In this document: piece by piece, positions 37,786-50,593 of the stretch
How positions within the stretch are numbered: position 1 is the first letter of the stretch
Layout of the letters: each line of letters starts with the position of its first letter
Assembly (NCBI RefSeq): GCF_033568475.1
Contig: NC_133122.1
Location: forward strand, 152,720,861 to 152,784,860
Direction: 5' to 3'
DNA: 64,000 nt
From: Henckelia pumila
Lineage: Eukaryota; Streptophyta; Magnoliopsida; Lamiales; Gesneriaceae
Position numbers and translations under genes: made by a program
Notes under the pieces: generated by a model
What the model saw: the letters and a program-made list of their open reading frames with translations, nothing else
The model's database searches: none
Told to the model about the DNA's origin: nothing

Positions 37786-38694
37786 GCCCCTCTTCCCCGG
37801 GATATCACTGCCACCTCTATTGTTTTGATTCCTAAAATTCCAGATGCACAGAGGTGGTTGGATTTCAGACCGATTAGCTTATGTAATGTCAGTAAAAAAA
37901 TTTTTACTAAAATACTCTCATCTCGTTTGAATCAGCTACTGCCGAAGATTATTTCTCCTTCCCAGAGTGGATTTGTAGCTGGGAGAGCTATTTCGGGTAA
38001 TATACTTCTTGCTCAAGAGATGGTCAATCACTTGAATTATCAGTCAAGGGGAGTGAATATTATTATGAAATTGGATATGGCGTAAGCTTATGATAGGGTC
38101 CAGTGGGTTTTCCTTCACAAGATGCTGAGTGCTTTTGGCTTCTCAGAGGAGTTCTGCCATGTTATTCTCAGGTATGTGAATAATTGTTGCTTCTCTGTTA
38201 TTATCAACGGTTCTCTCTTGGGGTTCTTTCAATCGAACAGAGGGCTCAGGCAAGGGGATCCGATTTCTCTTTATCTTTTTGTGATTGCTGCTGAATATTT
38301 GTCTCGGGGTTTGGATCTTTTATTTGATCGGCATAAGCGGCTTAGCTATAGCACGGGTAGGCCATTCAGGTTATCTTATTTGGCTTATGCAGATGATCTT
38401 ATTCTTTTCTCGAATGGCTCAACTCCTGGGATCAACATTATCCGAGATTTCTTATATAATTATGAACAGTGTTCTGGTTAACTCATTAGTAATGCCAAGA
38501 GTTTTATAATCACTGCCAGTAATTGTCCGCCTCAGATAAAAGGGCAATACTATGCTATCACTGGTTTTGGAGAAGGATCTCTTCCTGTTCGGTATTTGGG
38601 TGCTCCTTTATTCTTAGGTCCGAGAAAGAGCTCTTATTTCTTTCATATTATTGTCAGTGCTACTAAGAAGCTTCAAGGTTAGGATTAGAAGATG
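37786..38694 (+). pseudogene. LINE (non-LTR) reverse transcriptase fragment
   Basis: The translated frame shows a plant L1-type reverse transcriptase. From about 37790 come SIVLIPKIPDAQRWLDFRP, then ISLCNVSKKIFTKILSSRLN, SQSGFVAGRAISGNILLAQE, GLRQGDPIS and the catalytic LAYADDLILFS. The enzyme would copy LINE RNA at a nicked target site. Stops interrupt it near 38083 (LDMA then stop before AYDRVQW), near 38480, and near 38680. The endonuclease domain and the C-terminal RNase H region are absent. It is bounded on the left by the LTR ending at 37785 and on the right by the copia 3' LTR. Confidence 0.9.
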
Positions 38695-38699
38695 CTGTC

Positions 38700-39533
38700 T
38701 GAAAGATGACGTGTACGTGGTTTGTTATGTGAAAACAAGCAGTGTTGTACTTGGTGTTGTAACACCAACGACAACACAGTGCAGCGGAAATTTAAAGCGT
38801 AAATAAAACACAAGTAAATAAATTTGCACGAGTATAAAAACTCGTGCGGGTGCCTTAGGGCTAAATATCACTAGAAAAAGTAAGATCAGTCTTACAAAAC
38901 AATACTAGTGATTTTACGAAAAATCAATTAATCCTAAATTTCTCAACAAGTTGAGAAATCAAACTTGCATCCTAAATAATCAGAGTACAAAATAAATAGA
39001 TGCAACTCCCGTAGCCTAAATTTGAAGAACCATAAAATATCTTCAACAAAAAAGTACCCACAGTGTTGTCTTCGATGTCTTCAATACTAACAGTAACACG
39101 GGGATAAGCAACAACGAATGTTGCAAAACCTTGCTTCAGAATCTTCGAATTCTTCAATTGAATTCTTCAGTCTATTCACAGAGAATTATACGTCTAAAGT
39201 CTTGTTTTTTCTTGTGTGTGAAACCTCCTTTTATAGATTGGAATCCAAGTCTTGAAGGTTTCCTTAGATAGAGTCCTACAATAATAAAGAAACATGATTA
39301 AGTAGGAATAAAACTCTATCAAATATATTAAATCATATCTTGATAATATCGAATACTTAATATATCTAATAAATACCTTATCAAGATATAATATAAGTAT
39401 GACAAATATATTTCATAAGATATTCGAAATATATGCAAGATATTTGCCAAATATTGTAACTTGTCTAGAAGGCAAAATCAAATATTAATTACTAATTAAG
39501 ATCGAGAATATCAAGGAATGAAAATTCCTTTCA
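38700..39533 (-). repeat. 3' LTR of the Sirevirus-like element (left edge approximate)
   Basis: On the minus strand the LTR starts TGAAAGGAATTTTCATTCC, directly after the purine tract aaaatggggagat. Its far end near 38700 is not fixed: several TG/CA options exist beside the LINE fragment. A cluster of acaacac/gtgttgt units lies near 38740-38785. Confidence 0.6.
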
Positions 39534-39660
39534 ATCTCCCCATTTTTGCTTTCTGAAAAAAACCTAGCACAAGTAAGAATAAACATAAACTCCCCCTGAG
39601 TTTAAAATACTTCTTCCCCTGAATTTGTAAGTCTCCCCCTGAAGGTTTTGTTCTTCATGT
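39534..39660 (-). other. Multiple polypurine tracts
   Basis: The + strand has 'atctcccca' at 39534, 'ctccccctgag' near 39590, 'cttcccctgaa' near 39612 and 'ctccccctgaagg' near 39632. These are the complements of AGGGGGAG-type tracts used to prime second-strand synthesis. Repeated tracts are a Sirevirus hallmark. Confidence 0.7.
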
Positions 39661-39860
39661 TGGCAAGACCAAGGATAACATCAACTTTAACACTTAGGGA
39701 TTCTATAATTCACATCTCAGAGCATAAGTGGGATAGAAGTTGTTAGTCTAGTTAAATCATATTCAAGCAATTAAGGCGCATAACTAGATCAAACAAAACA
39801 ATTATATTAACATTAAAACAAAACTAAACAACTAAGCAAGGATGAGAGAAGAAGCAAAAT

Positions 39861-40382
39861 CTAAAATTGATCACTAGCGGATCCCTCTTGAGTAGTATCT
39901 TCATCCTCTTCATCCTTAGTCCCAGATGGACCAGCTTGATCATCTTGTGCACTATCTCCCCCTTTTTGGCCAGAAATGTCAAGTTTTCTCCTACAATCAG
40001 CCAAGACCGTGCTATAAAAGGTAATATCTTCCCGTGCCTGAGAAATCTTCACCTCAGCCCGAGTCATCAGCAATCGAATAGTGGCAGTAGTAAATTCCAG
40101 AGGAGTAGGAGTAGGCACTGGTTCTTCAGTGTTGTCACCCGTGTTGGCAACGCTGGGTACAACATTAGAAGCTGCAACAGCAGGAGTAGGAATGGCAGTC
40201 CAGGGCAAATCAATGACTTGATTTCCCTTGAGAAGTCCAGCTGCTATCTTTAGAATCTCCGGTTGATCTGACGAATCTTCAGTAATGTTGCGAATAAACC
40301 CTTGAGATTCTAATACACCATAGATCAAAGACGGGAAGGGCAGCTTGGTAGACTTTAAGCCTCCATCAGCAAACTGGAGTAC
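39861..40382 (-). pseudogene. C-terminal part of the envelope-like ORF
   Basis: This is the second half of the ORF that begins at 50272. It reads in frame away from the insertion point, with the PFPSLIYGVLESQGF block typical of the 'putative plant transposon protein' domain. A Pro/Thr-rich segment and an acidic C terminus (DEEDEDTTQEGS) follow. Together the two halves would be about 555 residues. The role of these Sirevirus proteins is unknown; I see no convincing signal peptide or membrane segment in this part. Confidence 0.75.
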
Positions 40383-42233
40383 TGTGGGGACCCGGGTTGC
40401 TAATCTTATCTTAGGGCAATTTATTGTAATTAACAATTAAACAAGTACTTAAAAGAATTAAAGAAACAAGAGCTAAAAAAAAAATTTTTTGTTTTACAAG
40501 CTTCTAAACATAATAAACATAAACTAGCATGTATTCAAGCCATAATATACAAAGTTCTTGTATCACTTCTAGCATGGTTCAACAACATAAAGTACAAGTC
40601 GTGCTACTTAAGCCCGTGTCCTCACTTGCTATGCCTCAATCTCGAGCTATCCTTGTCTTTTCTGACTAGCTCCTGCCCCACCTATTGCCATGCACACATA
40701 CAAAACAAAGCAATAGCCGGATAACTCCGGTGAGAATAAAATCCCAGTATAAACAACTTTAAACGCGAGATAATAAACGTGAATGCAATGCAAATGGCAA
40801 AGGAAGGCTATCAAGCTGATATCAATAAAACTTAGTTCTTTGGGATCCCGAGGAATAAAATAACTATCAAACCACCGATACTCCCATTCGAGGCGGCATC
40901 AAGTATTTTAGTCCTCTGACTTTGGTACAACTATAGTGAGTCTTCTGGCTCTGAACATAAATCCATATTCTGTGCCATGAGTCAAGCTGACTCTAGAAAT
41001 AAATTTACAGTCCATGCCACTCACTACAGCTCTCCAAACGTCATCTGCACTCTAGGCGATGGCTGCCCTCTGTGCTATTAAGGCTGGAGTTCAAGATGAA
41101 TGAAACATAAGCTGTATGCATTAAAAGCTATAAAACACATCTTGAACAACTAAGCATATAAGCAAACAAAGCAGTACAAATAAATAATCACATAAGAAAT
41201 ATAAAGAAACAAGTATGTGATTGACATGGGAATACTTGAAATGAAAGCTATTTCAAGCGTTCTATCCCATCTGGATTTGCTGTCATTTATACCTTTCTAT
41301 GTCACGTCTGAAAGTACTTCAAATCTGCAAGTACATCAATGAAAATTCATATCAAAAGGTTTCTCCACTTCTTAATTCAATCTCAAGTGCAAATGCTAGC
41401 AAACCTTGCTTCAAATCCTTCTCGGTTTGACTCGGAGATCTCGAGTTCGGCAACTTCGATAGAAAGCTGATAAATTACATATCGAATAACTAACAAGATC
41501 AGATGCCATTAAAACCATGCTTCGTTCAATCAACAATATCAAATTCTTGATATTTTGCAAATCGACGGCATAACGGCTAAAACCGGCAATCCAAACAATA
41601 TCCAAATCAATCCAACAATCCAGATAACTTATAATCTCTAACATATCATCTCATTACCATAAAAATCAGTAATAATCAAACATGGTAGTGTTCGAATTAT
41701 TGTTCCCAAATTCATATAAAATCCGAACGACAGTCTTTTTCCAAACCTTCTGCGAATACACGATCGGTACAGCTGATATACGCATATATGATAAAATCAT
41801 AATTTTCCATCTTTCACATAAAAATAAAATCTGAGATATGTGAATAAAACATGTACCAAATCGAAGGTCTCGGAGCTGTGATCGCAGATATATATTTATC
41901 TGGAATTTCTGACAACCGGAGCGCGAGTTATCGAAGCTTTTACGGAGCGAAAATGGCGTGGGAAGGTTTCAGCTTTTCTTTCTGCCTTTCTTTCTTTTTG
42001 GATTCTGATGATACACGTGACAATGATATATATAAAGTGTAAGTTGAGATAAATATAGCCAAATTACAGTTTAGTCCCTGAACTTTTGGCTATTTGCAAT
42101 TCAGTCCCCGAAAAAGCGATTTAATTCAATTTCAACCCTTTTCAATTTAAGAATATTAGAATTTAATTCTAAACTCTAAATATTCCCAAATTAAATATTC
42201 TCGGATTAAAATTAAATAATCCCGGGCCTTACA
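40383..42233 (-). repeat. 3' LTR of the Tekay-like element
   Basis: This is a TG...CA LTR with an AGTAC duplication on its outer side. The inner side begins 'tttctcccccactaagac' (polypurine tract complement), and 'ttcgtcctcgaaatc' marks the end of the internal region. Confidence 0.93.
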
Positions 42234-42344
42234 TTTCTCCCCCACTAAGACATGAGTTCGTCCTCGAAATCATAAGCAAGCTGTATAGACAATCTGTATA
42301 CACATAAGATAATGAAATAGCATAAAACAAAATAAGAACTCACA

Positions 42345-45300
42345 TCAATGAAACAACTCTGGAAATCTCTGTCTCATGTCTGACTCAGTCTCCCAAGTCG
42401 CTTCTTCGATGCCATGTCGACTCCACTGAACTTTGACTAGCTGAATTATTTTGTTTCTGAGCTGTTTGTCTTTGCGATCAAGAATCTGAATAGGCTGCTC
42501 AAAATAACTAAGAGTCTCGTCAAGTTCAGCTTCATCAGGCTGAAGAATATGGGAAGGATCAGGCTGATACTTCCGCAGCATAGAGATATGGAATACGTCA
42601 TGAATACCAGACAAAGATGGAGGAAGAGCAAGTCGATAAGCAAGATCGCCTATCTTCTCAATAATCTCATATGGACCGATAAAACGTGGAGATAACTTTC
42701 CTCTCTTTCCAAATCTGACGGTACCTCTAAACGGAGAAATCTTCAAGAAAACTCTGTCTCCCTGATCAAAAGATAGAGGTCGTCGTCTGATATTTGCATA
42801 CTTTGCTTGTCTGTCCTGAGCTGTTTTCATTCTTTTCTGAATAAGCTTTACTTTCTCTGTCATTTCTCGGATCATATCAGGCCCAACATCAGGAACATCT
42901 GAGATATCATCCCAGTACAACGGTGATCTGCATTTCTTTCCGTACAATGCTTCAAAAGGAGCCATCTCAATGCTCGTCTGATAGCTGTTATTATAAGAGA
43001 ATTCTGCAAGTGGTAATGAATCTTGCCAACTAGTACCAAAATCTAGTATTACAGCTCTCAACATATCCTCAAGTGTCTGGATAGTCCGCTCTGACTGTCC
43101 GTCTGTTTGAGGATGATAAGTTATACTCAGATGCAATTGAGTACCAAGAGCTTGTTGCAAGCTATGCCAAAAGTGTGATGTAAATCTAGGGTCTCGATCT
43201 GAAACAATAGATTTAGGCACACCATGTAATCTTACCACTTCTCTGACGTAGATTTCTGCCATCTGATCATGTCTGTACGTCATTCTGTACGGAATAAAAC
43301 ATGCTGATTTCGTCAAACGATCAATAATCACCCAAATGGCATCGCACCCTCTGGATGAACGTGGTAGCTGTGTAACGAAATCCATGGAAATGTGATCCCA
43401 TTTCCATTCTGGAACTGATAGACTCTGCAATAGACCACCTGGTTTCTTTCTTTCTGCTTTTACCTGTTGGCAATTCAAACATCTGGCTACAAATTCAGTC
43501 ACATCTGACTTCATTTGTTTCCACCAATACTGCATTTTCAAATCATTATACATTTTTCTGCCACCAGGATGAATACTGAATCGACTACTGTGAGCCTCTT
43601 TCAAGATTTGTTGTTTCAAAGCTGAAACATCTGGAACAACAAGTCTGTTATTCACATATAACACATTATCAGCACTGACCTGATATTCAGATTGATGTCC
43701 AGATCTGACCATAGCAATCGAATTCTGAATATTCTGATCCTCTTTCTGTGCTTCTTTGATTCGTATCAAAAGTTCTGGCTCAGCTCGTATAGCACAAACA
43801 CAGATAGGGTGCATATCTGTTGCAAATATTAATCCAAAAAGACAACAATCTTCCACCATTTGAGATACACCTATCGTAGACAAGGATAAAGAACATACCT
43901 TTCTACTTAAGGCGTCCGCAGCTGCATTAGATTTTCCATAAAGATAATATTTAATCTCGCAATCAAAATCTTTCAATAAATCAAGCCATCTACGCTGTCT
44001 CATATTCAATTCTGATTGCGAAAACAGATATTTCAAACTTTTGTGATCTGAAAAGATTTCAAACTTCTCACCATAAAGATAATGTCGCCATATCTTCAAT
44101 GCAAAGACAATAGTGGCAAGCTCCAGATCATGGATAGGATATCGAGTCTCGTGTGGCTTTAACTGTCTCGAAGCATAAGCGATAACATGACCTCTCTGCA
44201 TAAGCACACAACCCAGACCCTTGTGAGAAGCATCACAATATACAACAAAATCACCTGTACCTGATGGAATCGTCAAGACAGGTGCACTTGTAAGCCTTTT
44301 CTTCAACTCCAAGAAACTAGTTTCACAGGCTTCAGTCCAGACATACGGCTTATTCTTCTGAGTCAGTTGCGTAATAGGCTTCGCAATGCTGGAAAAATCT
44401 CTGATAAAACGTCTATAATAACCTGCCAAGCCCATAAAACTCCGTATTTCTGGTACTGATGTAGGTCTAGGCCAATTCAATACAGCCTCGACCTTGCTTG
44501 AATCCACTGAAATCCCATCACCTGAAATAATATGCCCAAGAAACACAACTTTCTGCAACCAAAATTTACATTTCGATAACTTAGCATATAATTTCTCATT
44601 TCTCAAAGTCTGTAAAATGAGTCGAAGATGTTCAGCATGCTCATGTACATTCTTGGAATAGATCAAGATATCATCGATAAAAATAATGACAAAGTCATCC
44701 AAATATTTCTGAAATACCCGATTCATCAATCCCATAAATACTGCAGGAGCATTGGTTAAACCAAAAGGCATGACGATAAATTCATAATGTCCATACCTTG
44801 TTCTAAAAGCAGTTTTAGGAATATCTTCATCTCGTACTCTCAGTTGATGATATCCAGATCGCAAATCAATCTTTGAATAGATAGCTGAACCCTGTAGCTG
44901 ATCAAAAAAATCATCTATTCTAGGTAGTGGATATTTATTCTTGATGGTTACCTTGTTCAATTGACGATAATCAATGCATAAGCGCATGGAACCATCTTTC
45001 TTTCGTACAAACAGTACCGGAGCACCCCAAGGTGAAACACTCGGTCTAATGTACCCCTTGGCTAACAAATCTTCCAATTGATCCTTCAACTCCTTCAATT
45101 CAATAGGTGCCATTCTGTAAGGAGCCTTGGATATTGGTTGCGTACCTGGCATTAGATCAATACTGAAATCTATATCTCGTACTGGAGGTAAACCAGGAAT
45201 TTCATCAGGAAATACATCAGCAAATTCATGCACAACTGGAATATCTGTTACTGCTGGACTGGATTTTAATACATCGACTGCATAAATCAGAAATCCTTTC

Positions 45301-46652
45301 GCCCCTCTCTGCAATAAACGGGTCATAGATAACACAGATATCAAAGGAATCTTGGCTCGAGAACCCTTACCGTAGAATTTCCATTCAGATGCCATTTCTG
45401 GTCTAAATCGAACCACTTTCTGGAAACAATCTACAGTTGCTCTGTACTTGGTTAACATGTCGATACCAACAATACAATCAAAATCTGATAATCCAAGTAC
45501 TATACAATCTATATTAATCACATTCCCGTCATATTGCAACGCATAATTTCGAATCATTCGAACAGATATAATACCTTCACCCAACGGTGATGAAATAGAA
45601 ACAACAGTAGGCAATGGCTCAGAAGATAAAGAATGCATCATAACAAATTTTTCAGAGATGAATGTATGAGATGCACCTGTATCTATCAAAACATAGGCAG
45701 GATAACCATAAATAAAGCAGTTACCTGCTATGACATCGTCAGGTGCCGCCTGTGCCTGTTCCTCAGTAAGTGCAAAAACTCGAGCCTGTTGTCTAGGAGG
45801 TTGAGTCACAGTCTGGCTTCCTCCTCCTCTGGTCTGTTGCTGAGGTTGCTGAGGCTGAAATGAATGCACTGATTGCCTTTCGGCCTGAGGTATTGGTCGA
45901 GAAGAACTTTCACCTATAGCTCTTTGATGACATACCTTGGCATAGTGACCAGGTTGACGACAAATATTGCAATTACCTATCACACCCTTGCACTGATCAC
46001 TTGAATGTTTTCCACCACACTTAAAATAGAATTCTCCTGATTCACCAGTTCTCTGACCTGCCCCAAACTGTCTCTGTCCACTAGAACTTGAAGAACTACT
46101 ACCTGGCTTCTTAAATTGCTTTCCCTTTGGCCTGAATCTAGAATCCTTTCTGCCACTGCTTCCTCCCTCAAATCTGGGCGATGTTTGCTGAAACTGTGGC
46201 GGATTCTGTGGAATGAAAGCTGATACAGGCTGGGGAAATGGCTGTGGAATGAACGGTGTTCCTCTTTGTCGCAAAATACCTGCTTCGGCTCCCTTAGCTT
46301 TGTTCAAGGCATCAGCAAAAGTATTTGGTCGTCCACTGTTCACCAAGGTAAACACATCTGGATTAAGGACATTGATAAACTGATCCGCCATTGCTTCATC
46401 AGTAGCTGCTATATGTGGTGCAAACTTCAAAAGACTTGAAAATTTGACCACATATTCCTCGATATTCAAATTACCTTGCCTTAGATTGGCAAATTCAGCA
46501 CCCTTATCCTTCCTGTAGGAGACTGGAAAGAAACGTTGATAGAACTCAGTTTTAAAGACAGTCCAGGAGATAATCGTACCTCGTTGTTCCAATGCCCGTT
46601 TTGTTGTAATCCACCAACTTTTGGCAACATCATGAAGTTGATGTATTACCAA
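42345..46652 (-). CDS. gag-pol: Gag-Pol polyprotein (most of gag, PR, RT, RNase H, IN, chromodomain)
   Basis: An open frame of 1435 codons encodes the machinery of an LTR element. In order: capsid; a zinc knuckle [14 protein letters not shown] (about residues 228-241); protease [12 protein letters not shown] (about 323); RT with [18 protein letters not shown] and the catalytic FIDDILIYS; RNase [13 protein letters not shown] to ADALSRK; integrase with an HHCC zinc region ([11 protein letters not shown] ... CLNCQQVK) and DDE residues in [17 protein letters not shown] and SERTIQTLE; and a C-terminal chromodomain ([16 protein letters not shown]) ending [10 protein letters not shown]. The chromodomain places it in the chromoviruses, Tekay/Del type, and would steer integration into heterochromatin. 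The first zinc knuckle seen in the related Gag at 7.1 kb has lost its first Cys (Tyr). The true start lies upstream, beyond a frameshift. Confidence 0.95.
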   Translation of the reverse strand: MVIHQLHDVAKSWWITTKRALEQRGTIISWTVFKTEFYQRFFPVSYRKDKGAEFANLRQGNLNIEEYVVKFSSLLKFAPHIAATDEAMADQFINVLNPDVFTLVNSGRPNTFADALNKAKGAEAGILRQRGTPFIPQPFPQPVSAFIPQNPPQFQQTSPRFEGGSSGRKDSRFRPKGKQFKKPGSSSSSSSGQRQFGAGQRTGESGEFYFKCGGKHSSDQCKGVIGNCNICRQPGHYAKVCHQRAIGESSSRPIPQAERQSVHSFQPQQPQQQTRGGGSQTVTQPPRQQARVFALTEEQAQAAPDDVIAGNCFIYGYPAYVLIDTGASHTFISEKFVMMHSLSSEPLPTVVSISSPLGEGIISVRMIRNYALQYDGNVINIDCIVLGLSDFDCIVGIDMLTKYRATVDCFQKVVRFRPEMASEWKFYGKGSRAKIPLISVLSMTRLLQRGAKGFLIYAVDVLKSSPAVTDIPVVHEFADVFPDEIPGLPPVRDIDFSIDLMPGTQPISKAPYRMAPIELKELKDQLEDLLAKGYIRPSVSPWGAPVLFVRKKDGSMRLCIDYRQLNKVTIKNKYPLPRIDDFFDQLQGSAIYSKIDLRSGYHQLRVRDEDIPKTAFRTRYGHYEFIVMPFGLTNAPAVFMGLMNRVFQKYLDDFVIIFIDDILIYSKNVHEHAEHLRLILQTLRNEKLYAKLSKCKFWLQKVVFLGHIISGDGISVDSSKVEAVLNWPRPTSVPEIRSFMGLAGYYRRFIRDFSSIAKPITQLTQKNKPYVWTEACETSFLELKKRLTSAPVLTIPSGTGDFVVYCDASHKGLGCVLMQRGHVIAYASRQLKPHETRYPIHDLELATIVFALKIWRHYLYGEKFEIFSDHKSLKYLFSQSELNMRQRRWLDLLKDFDCEIKYYLYGKSNAAADALSRKVCSLSLSTIGVSQMVEDCCLFGLIFATDMHPICVCAIRAEPELLIRIKEAQKEDQNIQNSIAMVRSGHQSEYQVSADNVLYVNNRLVVPDVSALKQQILKEAHSSRFSIHPGGRKMYNDLKMQYWWKQMKSDVTEFVARCLNCQQVKAERKKPGGLLQSLSVPEWKWDHISMDFVTQLPRSSRGCDAIWVIIDRLTKSACFIPYRMTYRHDQMAEIYVREVVRLHGVPKSIVSDRDPRFTSHFWHSLQQALGTQLHLSITYHPQTDGQSERTIQTLEDMLRAVILDFGTSWQDSLPLAEFSYNNSYQTSIEMAPFEALYGKKCRSPLYWDDISDVPDVGPDMIREMTEKVKLIQKRMKTAQDRQAKYANIRRRPLSFDQGDRVFLKISPFRGTVRFGKRGKLSPRFIGPYEIIEKIGDLAYRLALPPSLSGIHDVFHISMLRKYQPDPSHILQPDEAELDETLSYFEQPIQILDRKDKQLRNKIIQLVKVQWSRHGIEEATWETESDMRQRFPELFH

Positions 46653-46747
46653 TCGGATACGACGATCATCTGTATAGTCAAGTGATTCAAATAGTTGTTC
46701 TATATCTTCAAGCCAATTTTCACAATCAACTGAGTTTTCTGTTCCTT

Positions 46748-46939
46748 TCAGTTTTGCGGTTTGAATGATTGAAATCGCTTTAACAAAGTCTCCATTGGAG
46801 TAGCAGTAGGATCCAACGGGTCAGTAGATGTACTACCCTGTGCATTCTGAGTTTCAACAATTGGCGGTGGTACTTGTACTGGTTCAGCTGGAGGAACCAC
46901 TAATGGCTGTCTAATGACCGGTGCTTTACGAGGAGGCAT
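46748..46939 (-). pseudogene. gag: Frameshifted N-terminal end of the gag of the Tekay-like element
   Basis: This begins MPPRKAPVIRQP, matching the start of the Gag at 8022, and runs through [14 protein letters not shown] to a premature stop at 46748. The sequence just downstream (46653-46745) continues Gag similarity in another frame. A single-base loss near 46755 would explain the break. Translation from the normal start would therefore give only about 63 residues. Confidence 0.85.
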
Positions 46940-47250
46940 ATCTGATTGTCAAACAGATTAGTGCATAAACAATATAATATGCAGAAATTTATTCCATCCT
47001 TCTCTGATAAGCATTCTCATGAGAATTCAGGTTCTGACTAAGGATATTCTGGAATACAATTGCATATATATAGCATGCAGTAGCAATAAAAGCACATAAT
47101 CATGCAATCACATAATTATTTCTATATATAAAGCATGCTAGCAGATAATGCACATAATCAGATATAACATGTACTCTCATGCAATATTAAACAATCAGAC
47201 AGACTCAAACTACCCCGCTCATCAACTTCTATCTAAATCCAGAAACTTAT

Positions 47251-47262
47251 GCTCTGATACCA
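47251..47262 (-). other. Primer-binding site (tRNA-Met type)
   Basis: The + strand reads gctctgatacca, the exact complement of TGGTATCAGAGC, 5 bp before the 5' LTR. Confidence 0.88.
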
Positions 47263-47267
47263 CCTAT

Positions 47268-49118
47268 TGTGGGGACCCGGGTTGCTAATCTTATCTTAGG
47301 GCAATTTATTGTAATTAACAATTAAACAAGTACTTAAAAGAATTAAAGAAACAAGAGCTAAAAAAAAAATTTTTTGTTTTACAAGCTTCTAAACATAATA
47401 AACATAAACTAGCATGTATTCAAGCCATAATATACAAAGTTCTTGTATCACTTCTAGCATGGTTCAACAACATAAAGTACAAGTCGTGCTACTTAAGCCC
47501 GTGTCCTCACTTGCTATGCCTCAATCTCGAGCTATCCTTGTCTTTTCTGACTAGCTCCTGCCCCACCTATTGCCATGCACACATACAAAACAAAGCAATA
47601 GCCGGATAACTCCGGTGAGAATAAAATCCCAGTATAAACAACTTTAAACGCGAGATAATAAACGTGAATGCAATGCAAATGGCAAAGGAAGGCTATCAAG
47701 CTGATATCAATAAAACTTAGTTCTTTGGGATCCCGAGGAATAAAATAACTATCAAACCACCGATACTCCCATTCGAGGCAGCATCAAGTATTTTAGTCCT
47801 CTGACTTTGGTACAACTATAGTGAGTCTTCTGGCTCTGAACATAAATCCATATTCTGTGCCATGAGTCAAGCTGACTCTAGAAATAAATTTACAGTCCAT
47901 GCCACTCACTACATCTCTCCAAACGTCATCTGCACTCTAGGCGATGGCTGCCCTCTGTGCTATTAAGGCTTGAGTTCAAGATGAATGAAACATAAGCTGT
48001 ATGCATTAAAAGCTATAAAACACATCTTGAACAACTAAGCATATAAGCAAACAAAGCAGTACAAATAAATAATCACATGAGAAATATAAAGAAACAAGTA
48101 TGTGATTGACATGGGAATACTTGAAATGAAAGCTATTTCAAGCGTTCTATCCCATCTGGATTTGCTGTCATTTATACCTTTCTATGTCACGTCTGAAAGT
48201 ACTTCAAATCTGCAAGTACATCAATGAAAATTCATATCAAAAGGTTTCTCCACTTCTCAATTCAATCTCAAGTGCAAATGCTAGCAAACCTTGCTTCAAA
48301 TCCATCTCGGTTTGACTCGGAGATCTCGATTTCGGCAACTTCGATAGAAAGCTGATAAATTACATATCGAATAACTAACAAGATCAGATGTCATTCAAAC
48401 CATGCTTCGTTCAATCAACAATATCAAAGTCTTGACATTTTGCAAATCGACGGTATAACGGCTAAAACCGGCAATCCAAACAATATCCAAATCAATCCAA
48501 CAATCCAGATAACTTATAATCTCTAACATATCATCTCATTACCATAAAAATCAGTATCAATCAAACATGGTAGTGTTCGAATTATTCTTCCCAAATTCAT
48601 ATAAAATCCGAACGACAGTCTTTTTCCAAACCGTCTGCGAATACACGATCGGTACAGCTGATATACGCATATATGATAAAATCATAATTTTCCATCTTTC
48701 ACATAAAAATAAAATCTGAGATATGTGAATAAAACATGTACCAAATCGAAGGTCTCGGAGCTGTGATCGCAGATATATATTTATCTAGAATTTCTGACAA
48801 CCGGAGCGCGAGTTATCGAAGCTTTTACGGAGCGAAAATGGCGTGGGAAGGTTTCAGCTTTTATTTCTGCCTTTCTTTCTTTTTGGATTCTGATGATACA
48901 CGTGACAATGATATATATAAAGTGTAAGTTGAGATAAATATAGCCAAATTGCAGTTTAGTCCCTGAACTTTTGGCTATTTGCAATTCAGTCCCCGGAAAA
49001 GCGATTTAATTCAATCTCAACCCTTTTCAATTTAAGAATATTAGAATTTAATTCTAAAATCTAAATATTCCCAAATTAAATATTCTCGGATTAAAATTAA
49101 ATAATCCCGGGCCTTACA
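47268..49118 (-). repeat. 5' LTR of the Tekay-like element
   Basis: This 1851 bp LTR pairs with 40383-42233 and is followed by the AGTAC duplication. Both LTRs carry a short open frame of 63 codons near their inner end that is not a gene. Confidence 0.93.
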
Positions 49119-50272
49119 AGTACTGCCCTAAACACTGTCTTCCCAAAATTGAAAGGACCTATGGCATAGAGAATGAACGCCTGTGGCCTTGTTACCATGG
49201 TAGAATTTGATGAAGGCGTCCAATTCCTCACAGCAATTTTATGAAGAACCGAGTAGAATGAAGTGAGCTTAGCTGCAGAAAATTGCACGTGGTCAGAAAA
49301 TTGCTTGACCATACCACCAGTAAGAACAGAAATAACTTCATGAATGTCCGGGTGGTGTCCTTCATCCACATCGGGGGTTGAATATAGAAAGTTGATCACG
49401 GGTGGAGTAAACTCAAATAGCCTGCCCCGAAGATATACCAAACTATACTTTGCAGAATCTTGATCTTCAATACTCGAAGTAAGGTTGGCATAAAATTCCA
49501 GAATGACCCTCTTACAGTAGGGTATCAGAGCAACAACTGTAGAATAAAGCTTCCTAAGCTTTAAAAATTCGGTCAAAGAATACCTGCTGTATGACTCCAC
49601 ATCGATGTTCTTTTCATCCCACATTCCTCTGTGTACATAGAGAGGCCATACAGCAGCAGCATCACTAGAGTAAAATTGAAGGGAATGATTAGTATCAACA
49701 TCATACCCATCTTCAACAGTGTTGTCTGTGGTGTTGTCAACACCAACTGCAACACTGGCTTCATCAGTAGAAACAACCTCTTTATCCAAAGGTTCTTCAT
49801 CAGCATCCATGCTGGAAACATCATCAGAGTCTTCTTTATCTCCGATATCAGCACTTTTATCAAAAGATTCATCACCAGAATCGGCAGAGGAAGAGGAACT
49901 ATCTTCAAGATGTGCTTTGCCCGTAGCAAATTCCTCCATCATCTCAGCATCAGGTTCATCATCAGATTGATGAACAACAGAAATAGAGGGAGTAGACTTC
50001 CCTTGCTTGAGACTCTCTAAAATTTGTGCCAAAGTGGCATCTTCATCAGAAAAAGGAGTCTCCTTAGGAGCAGGTTGTGCAGTGTTTGCTTTCTTGGCTT
50101 GAGTAGGAAGAGGAACCTCATCGGAAGAACTCGAATCACTGCTCTCAGAAGCAGATTCGGCAATCGGAGCGGAGGCAGAGGCGGATGCAGAGGGTGAGGG
50201 TTTCTTCCTCGCGACAAATTTATAATCGGCATCCTCAGAGTCATCACCCAAACTACGATCTTCTTCGGCCAT
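49119..50272 (-). pseudogene. N-terminal part of the envelope-like ORF (split by insertion)
   Basis: The frame starts MAEEDRSLGDDSEDADY and has a long Ser/acidic low-complexity region. It then enters a folded region with SLTEFLKLRKLYSTVVA, VILEFYANL, VYLRGRLFEFTPPVINFLYS and FILYAIGPFNFGKTVFRAVL. These blocks match the 'putative plant transposon protein' domain, annotated as envelope-like in Sireviruses. The frame runs into the LTR at 49118 and gains about six foreign residues. The insertion, not substitution, is the inactivating event. The protein's function is not established. Confidence 0.8.
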
Positions 50273-50374
50273 GGAAATACGAGAACCCTTGTAAAACCTC
50301 TTTAACTAAGTAAAATATGGATTATACCAAGCTTGCCTCTTTGATCTGTGGGCCATTGGAGGAGCATGATGTAC

Positions 50375-50593
50375 TCAATTCAAAACAGAGAAATCCGACG
50401 GATTCTCTAAATCAATTTCGTTCCCAGGTTCTCTGGGCATGATTGCAGCAAGTGGAACGGGTTCCATGGGAACTGGAACGATCGGCAGAGAAGGAGCCGT
50501 GGATGGGTTTTCCGGTGTTGCAACACTGGCGGAAACATCGGGATTCACATGACCCATCTCGCTTCGAATATCCTGAGGATCAAAGCTTGCCAT
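50375..50593 (-). pseudogene. Short Pro-rich ORF upstream of the envelope-like ORF
   Basis: A 72-codon frame (MASFDPQDIRSEMGHVNP...) lies about 100 bp upstream of the envelope-like start on the same strand. The sequence between them reads on in other frames towards a basic FYKGSR stretch. It is probably the original N-terminal part of the same Sirevirus ORF, detached by stops or shifts, rather than a separate gene. Confidence 0.4.

Larger units (their letters stand above)
40383..49118 (-). mobile_element. Near-complete Ty3/gypsy element, Tekay/Del-like chromovirus
   Basis: Two LTRs of exactly equal length (1851 bp; 40383-42233 and 47268-49118) start TGTGGGGACCCGGG and end GGGCCTTACA. A perfect AGTAC target duplication flanks the element (40378-40382 and 49119-49123). 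It has a tRNA-Met primer site, a polypurine tract and a long gag-pol frame. By eye the LTRs differ at about 20 positions, a little over 1 percent, so the insertion is recent. One frameshift in gag is the only obvious coding lesion. Confidence 0.95.
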
